Position numbers and translations under genes: made by a program
The notes under the pieces: model-generated
What the model was told of the DNA's origin: nothing
Database searches by the model: none
Seen by the model: the letters and a program-made list of their open reading frames with translations, nothing else
Assembly: GCA_963822175.1 (NCBI GenBank)
Contig: CAWGGJ010000003.1
Coordinates: 372,001-436,000 of the forward strand
From: FEB-25 sp963822175
Lineage (GTDB): Bacteria; Chloroflexota; Anaerolineae; Anaerolineales; UBA4823
Reading direction: 5' to 3'
DNA length: 64,000 nt
Shown here: piece after piece, positions 7,384 through 15,684 of the stretch
How the letters are laid out: every line of letters starts with the position of its first letter
Position numbering within the stretch: the first letter of the stretch is position 1

Positions 7384-9612
7384 TCATCTCCTCGTTATGG
7401 GTAGATAGATGACACATGCTGGTTCTGGAAGTTCACCATATTCCGCATACATTAAGTCGTGATTACTCATATTATAGTAACTGATGTGGGGATTACCAGA
7501 GTTATCAAGGGCTAGCGAAGTATAATGACCTATATCCCCCTTCTGATCCACCGTCTGTAAATGCCAGCCTGACATATCCTGGTATGCGTATTTCAGATTT
7601 CCATTTGTCTTGTCAAAATAGCTGATGTAGGCATATCCGATCCCATCAAGTACAAGCGAAGTGTACATTCCTACCGATCCCTCGCTGTCCACTATCTGGC
7701 TATGCCAACCGGAACCATCCTGGTAAATGTACTTAAGGTCTTCATTACTCCCATCGAAGTAGCTGATATGCGGGTAGTCGTTGCTATCCAGCTCCAGCGA
7801 TGTGTATGCACCCACACTCCCTTCACTATCCGCCGTCAGGATGTGCCAACCGGAATCGTCCTTGTAGGCATACATTAAGTTGTCATAGCCATTGTTGTAA
7901 TAGCTGATGTGGGGAAAACCATTTGTATCCAGCTCAATCGAGGTATACCAGCCTGCGTTGGGTCCATCGTCCACAGTCTCGATATGCCATCCTGAAGTAT
8001 CTTGGTAGGCATATCTTAAAAAGTGGGGCGAGCTGGTGAGGTAATAACTGATATGGGCATATCCAGCCTCGTCCACTGCGAGCGAGGTGTGCCCATCCAC
8101 GATCCCTTGCATGCTCACCGTCTCGGTGTACCAGTTTGAAACGTCGCGATAGGCATATTTCAGCTCGGTATTGGTACTATCTTCGTAGCTGATATGGGGA
8201 TAACCACCCTCATCCAATGCCAATGAGGGATATCTGCCAACGTTGCCCGAGTTATCAACGATCTCGTTCTGCCAGCTGGAATTCTCCCGGCTGGCGTACT
8301 TCAGGTAGGTATGTAACCAGTCAAAGTAGGCAATATGAGGATGATTTTCTTCGTCTATCGCTAGTGAAGTTCCCCAACCCGGTTCAGCCTGACTGTCCAC
8401 TACCTGAAAATACCAGTCAAATCCATCCCAGTAGGCGTACTTGAGCTCGTTTGTTGTTTCAGCGCAGTAGCTGATAAATGGATGGCCACTCCCGTCCACT
8501 GCCAGCGAGGTGTATTGGCACCAGTTTCCAAAACCGTCCAGTGCCTGGGTGTGCCAACCAGAAACATCCCGGTAGGCGTACTTCAGCTTCTCGTTATCTT
8601 CATCATAATAACTGATGTATGGATTTCCCCCTCCATCCAATCCCAAGGAGTTGTACTTACCCACACTTGCCTGTTCGTCAACGATCTCGCCACTCTGCCA
8701 GCCTGAAGCGTGTTGGTGAATATACCCAAGGGAATAGTAACCACTGTAATAACTCACATGGGCATACCCATCAGCATCGATCACCAGCGAGGTGTACCCG
8801 CACGAGCTGGCAATGATCGGGACGTATAACGTTTGGATGTGCCAGCCGGATGTGTCCCGGTAGGCATACTTAAGATCAACGTTAGAAGCATCATAGTAAC
8901 AGTAACTAACGCGGGGCATGCCATTCAAGTCTAGTGCTAAAGAGGGTTTGGCGTGATGTTGAGAAGATATGATTGTCTCCCTGTGCCAGCCAGAAGGGTC
9001 CTGGTAGGCATATTCCACGTTATACCAGGTATCATCATAATAGCTGATGTGAGCATAACCGTTGACATCCAGTGCTAATGAGGTACCCCCTTCCAAATTC
9101 CCATCCCATCCGCTGTCCACAACTTGGGTGTGCCATCCATACGCATCTCTGTAGGCATATTTCAGGTCATCGTTATAATCGTCAAAGTAGCTGATGTGCG
9201 GGTAGCCGTCTCCATCCAGGGCAAGTGAAGCATGCTTGCCTACAGCCGGTGAATCATCTGCGGTCTCCAGGTGCCAGGTCACTCCATCATGCCGTGCATA
9301 GTAGAGGTGGTCATCTCCATAGGCAATGTGAGGCTGTCCCGCGGTATCCAGCCGCATACTACGGTCGGTCATTTTATAGAAGTACTTGGGACAGTCCACA
9401 CATTCGATCAACCAACCCATCGAGTTGGTACTTTTAACCACAGTCGAATCTATTGAGCTCGCCATAACTGGCTGGACTGCTCTATACGGATCAGCATCGA
9501 TTACCCTGGAAATGCCTGGACCAACCATCGACGCCATACACAGCAATACGGAAATTATAATCACCATAATGACTGTTTTGTTTAAAGGCCACTGCTTGCT
9601 CATCCTGTTCAT
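7384..9612 (-). CDS. Secreted protein of about 14 tandem propeller-type repeats with an LP-type C-terminal tail
   Basis: The product (742 residues) starts with a signal-anchor-like segment (VIMVIIISVLLCMASMVG). From about residue 80 to 720 it consists of units of about 47 residues. Each has the pattern YTSLALD-x-G-x-PHISY-x-D, LKYAYRD-SGWH and -VD-x-GxVG. I count 14 units, which would fit two seven-bladed beta-propellers. The last residues are CVIYLPITRR, a tail similar to the end of the M14 peptidase at 54518. Two starts are possible, 9612 and 9603, with a GGGGAAAGG stretch upstream. No catalytic residues are recognisable; a surface-binding or adhesive role is a guess. It is bordered by the intact and decayed copies of the Fe-S gene. 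Confidence 0.75.
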   Translation of the reverse strand: MNRMSKQWPLNKTVIMVIIISVLLCMASMVGPGISRVIDADPYRAVQPVMASSIDSTVVKSTNSMGWLIECVDCPKYFYKMTDRSMRLDTAGQPHIAYGDDHLYYARHDGVTWHLETADDSPAVGKHASLALDGDGYPHISYFDDYNDDLKYAYRDAYGWHTQVVDSGWDGNLEGGTSLALDVNGYAHISYYDDTWYNVEYAYQDPSGWHRETIISSQHHAKPSLALDLNGMPRVSYCYYDASNVDLKYAYRDTSGWHIQTLYVPIIASSCGYTSLVIDADGYAHVSYYSGYYSLGYIHQHASGWQSGEIVDEQASVGKYNSLGLDGGGNPYISYYDEDNEKLKYAYRDVSGWHTQALDGFGNWCQYTSLAVDGSGHPFISYCAETTNELKYAYWDGFDWYFQVVDSQAEPGWGTSLAIDEENHPHIAYFDWLHTYLKYASRENSSWQNEIVDNSGNVGRYPSLALDEGGYPHISYEDSTNTELKYAYRDVSNWYTETVSMQGIVDGHTSLAVDEAGYAHISYYLTSSPHFLRYAYQDTSGWHIETVDDGPNAGWYTSIELDTNGFPHISYYNNGYDNLMYAYKDDSGWHILTADSEGSVGAYTSLELDSNDYPHISYFDGSNEDLKYIYQDGSGWHSQIVDSEGSVGMYTSLVLDGIGYAYISYFDKTNGNLKYAYQDMSGWHLQTVDQKGDIGHYTSLALDNSGNPHISYYNMSNHDLMYAEYGELPEPACVIYLPITRR

Positions 9613-9982
9613 CCTTTCCCCGTATGGTGCTCGGCATACACGCAGACGTGCAATAATACAATACCCACCTTATCATTCAGAACCCTACGTACAGGCACCA
9701 AACCCAAGGAAGGTTCACCAATAGCCACAAGAGCAGGTGGGTTAAGCTTTAAGCTTGAAGTGGGTGCAATTCTCGGGCAACTCAGGAAAACCTGCCGCCT
9801 TGGTTAACTACCAGGAACTTAGGGATTCTAAAAATCCATCAGCTAATACAATATACAGCCGTCCAAAAGAAATGTCAATAAGGAGATTTGACTGATAATA
9901 ATTGTTACTTATCGGTATTTTCGAGGCCTAGATTGTCAAATAATCTAAGACATACAGTTAATATTAGTAAAGCTGTAAGATC
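9613..9982. other. Gene-free stretch
   Basis: These 370 bases lie upstream of the propeller gene and downstream of the Fe-S protein gene. No open frame with coding character, hairpin with a T-run or strong promoter was found. A TATTAT with a weak TTCTGA 18 bases upstream on the minus strand, near 9655-9685, may serve the propeller gene. Confidence 0.4.
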
Positions 9983-10501
9983 TCAAAATAACATTGTAAT
10001 TAACGTTGCCCTTCTCTCGGCAAAAGCTTCATCCGCCTGCAAGGGAGTGCATTCTTCCAGCACCCGTTCCTGCAAGAGCAGGTTGCAAGCGAAGGCCATG
10101 CACGTTGCTTCGCCACATTTTTTGCAGTTTGTTTGCGGAAGCAACGTCCATATATCCAGCGGGCGTGGGGCGTGTTTGCGGGCTGTCATCGCCACCAGCT
10201 CTTCCCGGTTATCCCAGGTTGCATTGATCGCATCCACCAGGGCTTTGAACAATTCCAGGCCTTCTTCGGTGTCGCTTACCTTGGTGATATAAGCTTTTTC
10301 TGAGTAAAGGGAGATGAAGCCCGGCTGTCTTCGCAGGGTGAGGGTGCAGGTTTCCGGGTTATAGCTGATCACATTAGGCAGCGTTGCCAGGTACGGAAGC
10401 ACCTCATCCAATTTACGTGACGGGTCGCCAATCACGATGATCTTACCCGGCTCTGCCAGGCAAGGCAGGATTTTGGTTAGGGTGATTAATTCAAGGAACA
10501 T
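9983..10501 (-). CDS. Fe-S cluster protein with CODH/ACS-gamma-type four-cysteine motif
   Basis: The C-terminal third carries C126-KK-C129-G-EAT-C134, then C151 in LEECTPL. This is the arrangement of the putative Fe-S domain (PF04060-like) found in the acetyl-CoA synthase corrinoid Fe-S protein and related reductive activators. The first 110 residues look like a small alpha/beta domain (GKIIVIGDPSRKLDEVLPYL) and contain no cofactor motif I recognise. The product has 172 residues and starts at 10501 after an AGGG site. It is the last gene of the minus-strand run that begins with arsR, but the 129-base gap before it means it may be expressed separately. A decayed copy of its 3' end lies at 7176-7285. 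Confidence 0.65.
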   Translation of the reverse strand: MFLELITLTKILPCLAEPGKIIVIGDPSRKLDEVLPYLATLPNVISYNPETCTLTLRRQPGFISLYSEKAYITKVSDTEEGLELFKALVDAINATWDNREELVAMTARKHAPRPLDIWTLLPQTNCKKCGEATCMAFACNLLLQERVLEECTPLQADEAFAERRATLITMLF

Positions 10502-10630
10502 TATTGCCCTATGATATGATCATGGTATTAGTCACCTGGATTCTGCCCACCAGGCAATTCGAAATTTTGTTGAGAATCAAGTCCATCCGCACTTCCTGCC
10601 CAATTTATGAGCTCGTTGCAATCATTAGCG

Positions 10631-10900
10631 TCATTCCACAACTTGTTCCAACCATCCAATGACCTCTTCTTTCTTTGGAAAACGGCCAATGCAAACCAGT
10701 TTTTCGTTTATTACCAAGCTGGGATATATGACAACATTAGTATATTCTTCCATCTCAGCAAGGTTTTTAACCTCGGTTATTGAGATATTAAGATCAGGCT
10801 GCGATTTACGGAGTGCATTTCGGGCAGCAAGTAATGTCCGTTTAACTGCATATCGTTGAGGACTTTTATAGCTGAGAATTTTAATGTTTATCATATGCAT
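10631..10900 (-). CDS. Thioredoxin-fold protein lacking the CxxC motif
   Basis: The 89-residue product aligns by eye with the small thioredoxin at 14161-14418. Both have the VINEKLVCIGRFPKKEEV / VINEKVVCAGRIPSEGEV segment and the C-terminal W-L helix. Where that thioredoxin has GSGCENC, this protein has SYKSPQR, so the redox cysteines are gone. The single remaining Cys sits in the shared KLVCIGR strand. It may bind a thiol or metal ligand without redox turnover. An alternative start at 10894 has no better ribosome site. It lies 70 bases after the 54-residue gene. Confidence 0.7.
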   Translation of the reverse strand: MHMINIKILSYKSPQRYAVKRTLLAARNALRKSQPDLNISITEVKNLAEMEEYTNVVIYPSLVINEKLVCIGRFPKKEEVIGWLEQVVE

Positions 10901-10970
10901 TAACTTAGATATTCATTGTGGTAGCTCCTATAGCAATCTCACACTCACTTTAGCCATACTGCTTCCCTCA

Positions 10971-11135
10971 CTATCCACAACGCCTGCGTATAGCTTCTTC
11001 TACTCTTTTGGCAATCACATCCTTCACAAACTTATAGATCGCATCCTTATCACCCTGTCGTGCCAGGTGCATCATCTGGTGCAATTCATCTTCATTCAAA
11101 ATGACCAGAGTCTTTTCAATCCGCTGTTTAGCCAT
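10971..11135 (-). CDS. Small charged protein, 54 residues, unknown
   Basis: The minus frame from the ATG at 11135 encodes MAKQRIEKTLVILNEDELHQ, a central DKDAIYKFVKDVIAKRVEE segment and a basic tail RRRCG. It is predicted to be mostly helical and very rich in charged residues, and it ends in Cys-Gly. An AGGT site lies seven bases before the start, and the upstream cysteine desulfurase stop is eight bases away, so it is probably co-transcribed with it. The length, composition and position suggest a small accessory or regulatory protein of the arsenic/sulfur cluster. No family was recognised. Confidence 0.55.
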   Translation of the reverse strand: MAKQRIEKTLVILNEDELHQMMHLARQGDKDAIYKFVKDVIAKRVEEAIRRRCG

Positions 11136-11143
11136 GTTGTTAC

Positions 11144-12280
11144 CTAGAGGATACTCTGCAAGGATTCAACAGCATAATCAATCTCTTCAGTTGTGGTGAA
11201 AAATCCAGGGCTGAAACGCAGAGCTCCATTCTCCAATGTGCCTGCTATTTTATGGGCTTGAGGAGCGCAGTGCAGCCCAGCTCGGGTGGCCACAGCAAAA
11301 ACCTTGTCCAGTACGGTGGATAATTGATCGGGAATGTAATTATCCAACGTAACCGAAACGACCGCGGTACGTTGCTCCAGGTTTCCCGGACCCAGAATTC
11401 TTAGTCCTGGTATTTCCTGTAATTGTTCGATCAACTGGCTTGCCAATCTCATCTCATGCGCATGGATTTTCTCCACGCTCTGTTCCAGAACGAACTGCAC
11501 CCCAGCTAGCAGCCCAGCCACACCAGCGGAGTTCTGGGTGCCAGCTTCCAATCGTAATGGTAATTCATCGGGCATCGTTTCGGGGCGTGAAGGGAAGCCT
11601 GAACCGCCCTCCACCCATGTTTCCAAATGGATACCTGGCATCACTACTAGACCTCCAGTTCCCGGAGGGCCATAAGTCCCTTTATGTCCGGCAAAAGCCA
11701 GTAAATCGATCCCCATTGCTTGCATGTCAATCGGATAGCTCCCGGCCGTCTGAGCAGCATCTACTAGAAAGAGTACATTGTGTTGATGGACAATTTCACC
11801 CACCTCGGTAATTGGCAATATTGTGCCCAAAACGTTGGATGCGTGCAGCATCGCGACCATCCGGGTATCTGGACGCAGAGCTGCCTCAATACCAACCAGA
11901 TCAAGCATCCCATCGGGTGTACAGGAGACAGCGGTAATTTCAACACCAAGCTTTTCCAATGCTTTTAACGGTCGCCACATGGCGTTGTGCTCAATCGAGG
12001 AAGTAACTACATGATCTCCTGGATGCAGCAACCCCTTTAGAGCCATGTTGATTGCATGTGTGGCGTTTAGGGTAAAAGCTACACCCAGTGGGTCTGGGGC
12101 ATGAAAGAGCTGAGTTAGTGCAGCACGAGCTTCGTCAGCAATCTGTTGCGCCTGTTCCTCCTGCTGATACCCACCCCGACCAGGTGTGGCACCCACATCC
12201 CGCATAAAGTGATCTACAGCCAGGTAGACAGACTCCGGTTTAGGCCAGCTTGTGGCAGCGTTATCCAGATAAACGCCCAT
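11144..12280 (-). CDS. Cysteine desulfurase family protein (EF2568-type class V aminotransferase)
   Basis: The 378-residue PLP enzyme opens MGVYLDNAATSWPKPESV, typical of the EF2568 subgroup. The Schiff-base lysine is in AFAGHKGTYGPPGTGGL (about residue 200). A candidate persulfide cysteine is in RAGLHCAPQAHK near residue 340. By family it would release sulfur from cysteine as enzyme-bound persulfide. The ATG at 12280 has GAGGAG five bases upstream; longer in-frame starts run through the upstream 71-residue gene. That overlap is 20 bases, which suggests translational coupling. Its place in an ArsR-headed run suggests sulfur supply for repair of arsenite-damaged Fe-S clusters or for persulfide carriers. 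Confidence 0.88.
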   Translation of the reverse strand: MGVYLDNAATSWPKPESVYLAVDHFMRDVGATPGRGGYQQEEQAQQIADEARAALTQLFHAPDPLGVAFTLNATHAINMALKGLLHPGDHVVTSSIEHNAMWRPLKALEKLGVEITAVSCTPDGMLDLVGIEAALRPDTRMVAMLHASNVLGTILPITEVGEIVHQHNVLFLVDAAQTAGSYPIDMQAMGIDLLAFAGHKGTYGPPGTGGLVVMPGIHLETWVEGGSGFPSRPETMPDELPLRLEAGTQNSAGVAGLLAGVQFVLEQSVEKIHAHEMRLASQLIEQLQEIPGLRILGPGNLEQRTAVVSVTLDNYIPDQLSTVLDKVFAVATRAGLHCAPQAHKIAGTLENGALRFSPGFFTTTEEIDYAVESLQSIL

Positions 12281-12476
12281 TGCTCTCCTCATCTTCTTCT
12301 TCCAATGATATGCCCCGCTTTTGAGCCAATTCCTGCGCCCGCGGTAGGATAATGTGCCAAAAAAAGTCAACCACATCATGGGTGTCACGATCCATAATTG
12401 CCTGTTTCAGTTCGATGATTTCCTGAGCTTCCAACGTTACCCATGCAAATCGCTGGCAGTCAGTAGCTTTAGACAT
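12261..12476 (-). CDS. Small acidic protein, 71 residues, unknown
   Basis: The product starts MSKATDCQRFAWVTLEAQEI, is helical and acidic in its second half (LEEEDEESNG), and has no recognised domain. Its 3' end overlaps the start of the cysteine desulfurase by 20 bases and it begins 54 bases after ACR3. The coupling points to a partner or adaptor of the desulfurase, in the way small proteins pair with IscS/SufS enzymes, but this is inference from position only. Confidence 0.6.
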   Translation of the reverse strand: MSKATDCQRFAWVTLEAQEIIELKQAIMDRDTHDVVDFFWHIILPRAQELAQKRGISLEEEDEESNGRLSG

Positions 12477-12530
12477 GGTTGACTCCCAAATGCATCAATA
12501 CTGTATCACCCGTTGTAATCTATCCATCAA

Positions 12531-13625
12531 TTATGTGCTGGCGGCAGTTGATGATGTATATAACTTTTTCTTAAGCCAAAACGCCACATTCACCAAACCG
12601 ATCATCACCGGGACCTCTACTAATGGACCAATCACCGCTGCAAAAGCTGCGCCACTACTGATGCCAAACACAGCCACTGCTACCGCGATGGCAAGCTCAA
12701 AGTTATTGCTGGCTGCTGTGAAAGATAGGGAAGTAGTCTTGGGATAATCAGCGCCAATCCGATGACCCATCCAGAAGCTGATCAGGAACATCAGCACGAA
12801 ATAGATCAGTAATGGAATGGCAATCCGCACGACATCACCCGGGATTTGCACGATCAGGTTACCCTTCAGGCTGAACATTACAATAATGGTAAACAGTAAG
12901 GCAATTAGCGTAAGTGGGCTGATCCTTGGTACGAAGTTCTTGTAATACCATTCCTTACCTTTGGCCCGTACCAGGATGAGGCGGGTGAAGAACCCGGCGA
13001 GGAATGGAATGCCCAGGTATATGAATACGCTTTTAGCAATTTCGCCGATGGTAATCTCCACGACACTGCCCCTCAAACCGAACAATGGAGGCAGCACCGT
13101 GATAAATACATACGCATACACGCTGTAGAATAGGACCTGGAATACACTGTTGAACGCCACCAGCCCGGCGGCGTATTCTGTGTCACCGTGGGCAAGCTCA
13201 TTCCATACGATCACCATGGCAATGCAGCGCGCTAATCCGATCATGATCAACCCTGCCATATACTCTGGGAATTCCTGCAGGAAAATGATTGCCAGTAAAA
13301 ACATCAGTATAGGACCAATGATCCAGTTCAAGACCAGCGATAGGCTCAACACCTTCTTATTGCGGAAAACATCTCCGAGTTCCTCGTATCTGACCTTGGT
13401 AAATGGCGGATACATCATTAAGATCAATCCGATGGCTATCGGAATGTTCGTCGTTCCAACAGTAACCGCGTCATTAAAACTTTTGACGGCTTCCGGAAAT
13501 AGAAAGCCGATGCCCACCCCCACCGCCATTGCCAGGAAAATCCATAATGTCAGGTAACGATCAAGGAAAGAGAGTTTTTTGGTGATACTGGTAGTTGGTG
13601 GCTGGCTTACTGCAATGTCAGACAT
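12531..13625 (-). CDS. acr3: ACR3-family arsenite efflux permease
   Basis: The 364-residue protein has about ten hydrophobic segments and the ACR3 hallmarks. These are Cys134 in MIGLARCIAMVIVWNELA, the FNSVFQVLFYSVYA segment, and the conserved Glu in VIGPLVEVPVMI. It extrudes arsenite across the cytoplasmic membrane using the proton gradient. A strong GGAGG site precedes the ATG at 13625. The arsC gene lies 29 bases upstream, giving the common arsC-acr3 pair inside the longer arsR-headed run. Confidence 0.95.
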   Translation of the reverse strand: MSDIAVSQPPTTSITKKLSFLDRYLTLWIFLAMAVGVGIGFLFPEAVKSFNDAVTVGTTNIPIAIGLILMMYPPFTKVRYEELGDVFRNKKVLSLSLVLNWIIGPILMFLLAIIFLQEFPEYMAGLIMIGLARCIAMVIVWNELAHGDTEYAAGLVAFNSVFQVLFYSVYAYVFITVLPPLFGLRGSVVEITIGEIAKSVFIYLGIPFLAGFFTRLILVRAKGKEWYYKNFVPRISPLTLIALLFTIIVMFSLKGNLIVQIPGDVVRIAIPLLIYFVLMFLISFWMGHRIGADYPKTTSLSFTAASNNFELAIAVAVAVFGISSGAAFAAVIGPLVEVPVMIGLVNVAFWLKKKLYTSSTAAST

Positions 13626-13654
13626 GAAAAACCTCCATGTAACAATTATTTTTA

Positions 13655-14068
13655 TCAGCTTGAGCCTTTATGGCTCACTAACAAGTTGATAATTTTGCTA
13701 TCTATTTCATCGCGAACCTTGCGAAAATCATTCATGTTATTCGTTATTGATGGGTCAGTAATACTGTGATGCAGACGCTTACCTTTCCCTAGCCATACTG
13801 GACAATTTTCTGCAGCATCGTCACACAGGGTGACAACCAGATCAAGGTCTATGTCTGCGAATTCATCTGCATGCTTTGAGCGGCCTATATGCTGGATACC
13901 GATTTCAGCCAATGCAGATAGTGCCTTGGGGTGTATGTAGCCTGCTGGCATAATGCCTGCGCTGAAAGCTTCCCAGGTATCGCCAAGGCGATAATTGACG
14001 ATTGCCTCAGCCATCTGCGAACGGCAGGAATTAGCAGTACACAGAAATAAGACTTTATGTTTATTCAC
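13655..14068 (-). CDS. arsC: Arsenate reductase, thioredoxin-coupled low-molecular-weight phosphatase type
   Basis: The 137-residue product has the P-loop C10-TANSC-R16 (CX5R) and the two shuttle cysteines C82 and C89 in VTLCDDAAENCPVW, the same numbering as the pI258 enzyme. It reduces arsenate to arsenite and passes oxidising equivalents to thioredoxin; a small CxxC thioredoxin is encoded 92 bases upstream. The start is a GTG at 14068. The ribosome site is weak (GAGAG), so its translation may depend on upstream reading. Arsenite made here is the substrate of the adjacent ACR3 pump. Confidence 0.95.
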   Translation of the reverse strand: MNKHKVLFLCTANSCRSQMAEAIVNYRLGDTWEAFSAGIMPAGYIHPKALSALAEIGIQHIGRSKHADEFADIDLDLVVTLCDDAAENCPVWLGKGKRLHHSITDPSITNNMNDFRKVRDEIDSKIINLLVSHKGSS

Positions 14069-14160
14069 AGGTTCAACACTCTCTGTCGATCATAACCGAT
14101 GGATTGCCGACGGTATAGTTGACCGAGGCTGGTTGGTCTACATCTGCTTTCAGTGTTGGC

Positions 14161-14418
14161 CTATTTTGCTTGTTCCATTTCAGCATTTACCAGCCAGGTG
14201 GTTACCTCTCCTTCACTCGGGATACGTCCAGCGCAGACCACTTTTTCATTAATTACCAGTCCAGGTGTCCCCAGGATGGGATACTTTTTGATCTCCGTCC
14301 AATCGGTCACCTTGATGACCTCGGCCTGCAAGCCCATGGTCAATACGACTTTGCGGGCAATACTCTCAACTTTCTTGCAGTTTTCACAACCTGATCCAAG
14401 CACCTTTACTTTAAGCAT
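14161..14418 (-). CDS. Small thioredoxin (glutaredoxin-like, MTH895 type)
   Basis: The 85-residue product begins MLKVKVLGSGCENCKKVESI, with active-site cysteines C11 and C14. It also has the cis-proline region GTPGLVINEKVVCAGR of the single-domain thioredoxin_3 group. It is the likely electron donor for ArsC downstream and perhaps for OsmC or the DGC proteins upstream. A TTGGAGG site precedes the ATG. The gene at 10631-10900 is a related protein without the two active cysteines. Confidence 0.9.
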   Translation of the reverse strand: MLKVKVLGSGCENCKKVESIARKVVLTMGLQAEVIKVTDWTEIKKYPILGTPGLVINEKVVCAGRIPSEGEVTTWLVNAEMEQAK

Positions 14419-14488
14419 TTAAAACCTCCAAATAAAAAATTCTAGAAATATTCTTACAATGAAGCCAATCATGTGGATATTTTCCAGC

Positions 14489-14941
14489 TCATTTTATGAT
14501 CTCAATTGTCGGCTTGATGGTTATTTGTGACTTGATCGAGTTAGCCACCAGGCTGTACTTTTGAGCAGATTTCAATGCCCGTCCGATGCGGGCTTCAATA
14601 CTGCCTATTGCCTCATCTTTAGCTACAACCCGGATTTGAGGAAAAAGCTTGATTTCTGAGAAAATCTCGGTGTGATCCAGCTCGATAATTTTTATGCCTT
14701 CCGCTTGGCATTCATAAGAAAGCAGCTCAAGCTTCAATCGCTCACACGACCACAGGAACATCATCATGATGCAGGTATTCACCGCAGCCACGAAGGCATC
14801 CTCGGGGGTAAGCACGCCGCTCAATCCCTGGGCATCGGGAGGTGCGGAAAAATCCATCTCGGGACCGTTGCCCATCACAAGATAACCCTGGTGGTCTCCT
14901 TTCCATGTTACCTTTGTGTAATAGGTGGCAGTCTGGCTCAT
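14489..14941 (-). CDS. OsmC-family protein with only one of the usual cysteines
   Basis: The 150-residue product has the OsmC/Ohr fold signatures: GVLTPEDAFVAAVNTCIMMMF with the first conserved Cys, and a C-terminal helix ALKSAQKYSLVANSIK. In peroxidatic OsmC proteins the second Cys lies at the start of that last segment; here the position reads KYS. It may therefore act as a carrier or a modified hydrolase and not as a peroxidase. It overlaps the upstream DGC gene by four bases (ATGA), so the two are coupled. Confidence 0.8.
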   Translation of the reverse strand: MSQTATYYTKVTWKGDHQGYLVMGNGPEMDFSAPPDAQGLSGVLTPEDAFVAAVNTCIMMMFLWSCERLKLELLSYECQAEGIKIIELDHTEIFSEIKLFPQIRVVAKDEAIGSIEARIGRALKSAQKYSLVANSIKSQITIKPTIEIIK

Positions 14942-15684
14942 TTATCTTTTTCCTTGAACCAGTAGTTCCTGTAAGTGTTATGGATGCCATCTCGATAAGC
15001 TGGTTCTTGTTCAGTTGGTATGGGATTGTATATTTTGATGGTATTCATCAGCTCATCCATGTTTTCTTCAGTGGGAGACTTTCCAGCTTCGTAGAATTGC
15101 TGAAAGATTAGAGGTAAACCGACCAGCGTCACTTCCTTTCCACCAATCACAACTTTTTGGATGGGTATTCCTGAGCTACAGGCACAGGCAGAGATCTCTG
15201 GTTCCTGAGGCGCAGCTGTTGGAAATATATCGCTGGATTCAAGCTGGATCACCTCGCCCACCTTGCGATTCCAATGTTTTTTAACCAGTTCGTCTACGCT
15301 TTGCGCAATTTTCTCTGCTGTGATATCTACTGCCTGCAGCCCGGCTGGATTTAAGCGCCGTCTCCCCTGGGGAGGTTCGAGCTTGTTTTCATCGATCAAC
15401 TCCCGCACCATGATGCTGCTTGCAGGTTTATTGGAATACATTTCGGTGGCTCGTGCAGCACAGCGCAGCTCACAGCCGTCCACTGCAATGGTTGGGTAAA
15501 ACCTGGCAAATGCACGGTCACCTTCGCCCCCTGCCAGGAAAAGCGGCAGGCAGATGGTGACCGTATCATTGGGTCGCATTTGTTCCAGCACCCGTAATGC
15601 TGCCAGGCGGGTGATGGTTCCTTCCGACAATTCCTCACCAGAACAGGCAATGATGCCCACTTTCTTCTGCGGCAGGTCAACCAT
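14938..15684 (-). CDS. DGC-domain cysteine protein (putative zinc-binding) with C-terminal extension
   Basis: The 248-residue product has an N-terminal DGC domain: IIACSGEELSEG, then IAVDGCELRCAARATE. After about residue 165 there is a CAC pair (EISACACSSG) and a conserved-looking extension VVIGGKEVTLVGLPLIFQQF that ends in a tyrosine-rich tail. DGC proteins are described as putative zinc-binding proteins; their reaction is not known. The start at 15684 has AAGGAG upstream and overlaps the preceding DGC gene by eight bases. Two coupled DGC genes beside a lipoyl carrier suggest that they work on a thiol- or metal-bound intermediate. This is inference. Confidence 0.75.
   Translation of the reverse strand: MVDLPQKKVGIIACSGEELSEGTITRLAALRVLEQMRPNDTVTICLPLFLAGGEGDRAFARFYPTIAVDGCELRCAARATEMYSNKPASSIMVRELIDENKLEPPQGRRRLNPAGLQAVDITAEKIAQSVDELVKKHWNRKVGEVIQLESSDIFPTAAPQEPEISACACSSGIPIQKVVIGGKEVTLVGLPLIFQQFYEAGKSPTEENMDELMNTIKIYNPIPTEQEPAYRDGIHNTYRNYWFKEKDK

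Noticed and set aside
7384..9612. CRISPR or satellite-type DNA repeat in the propeller gene
   Set aside because: The periodicity of about 141 bases follows the 47-residue protein unit; the DNA copies are diverged and coding.
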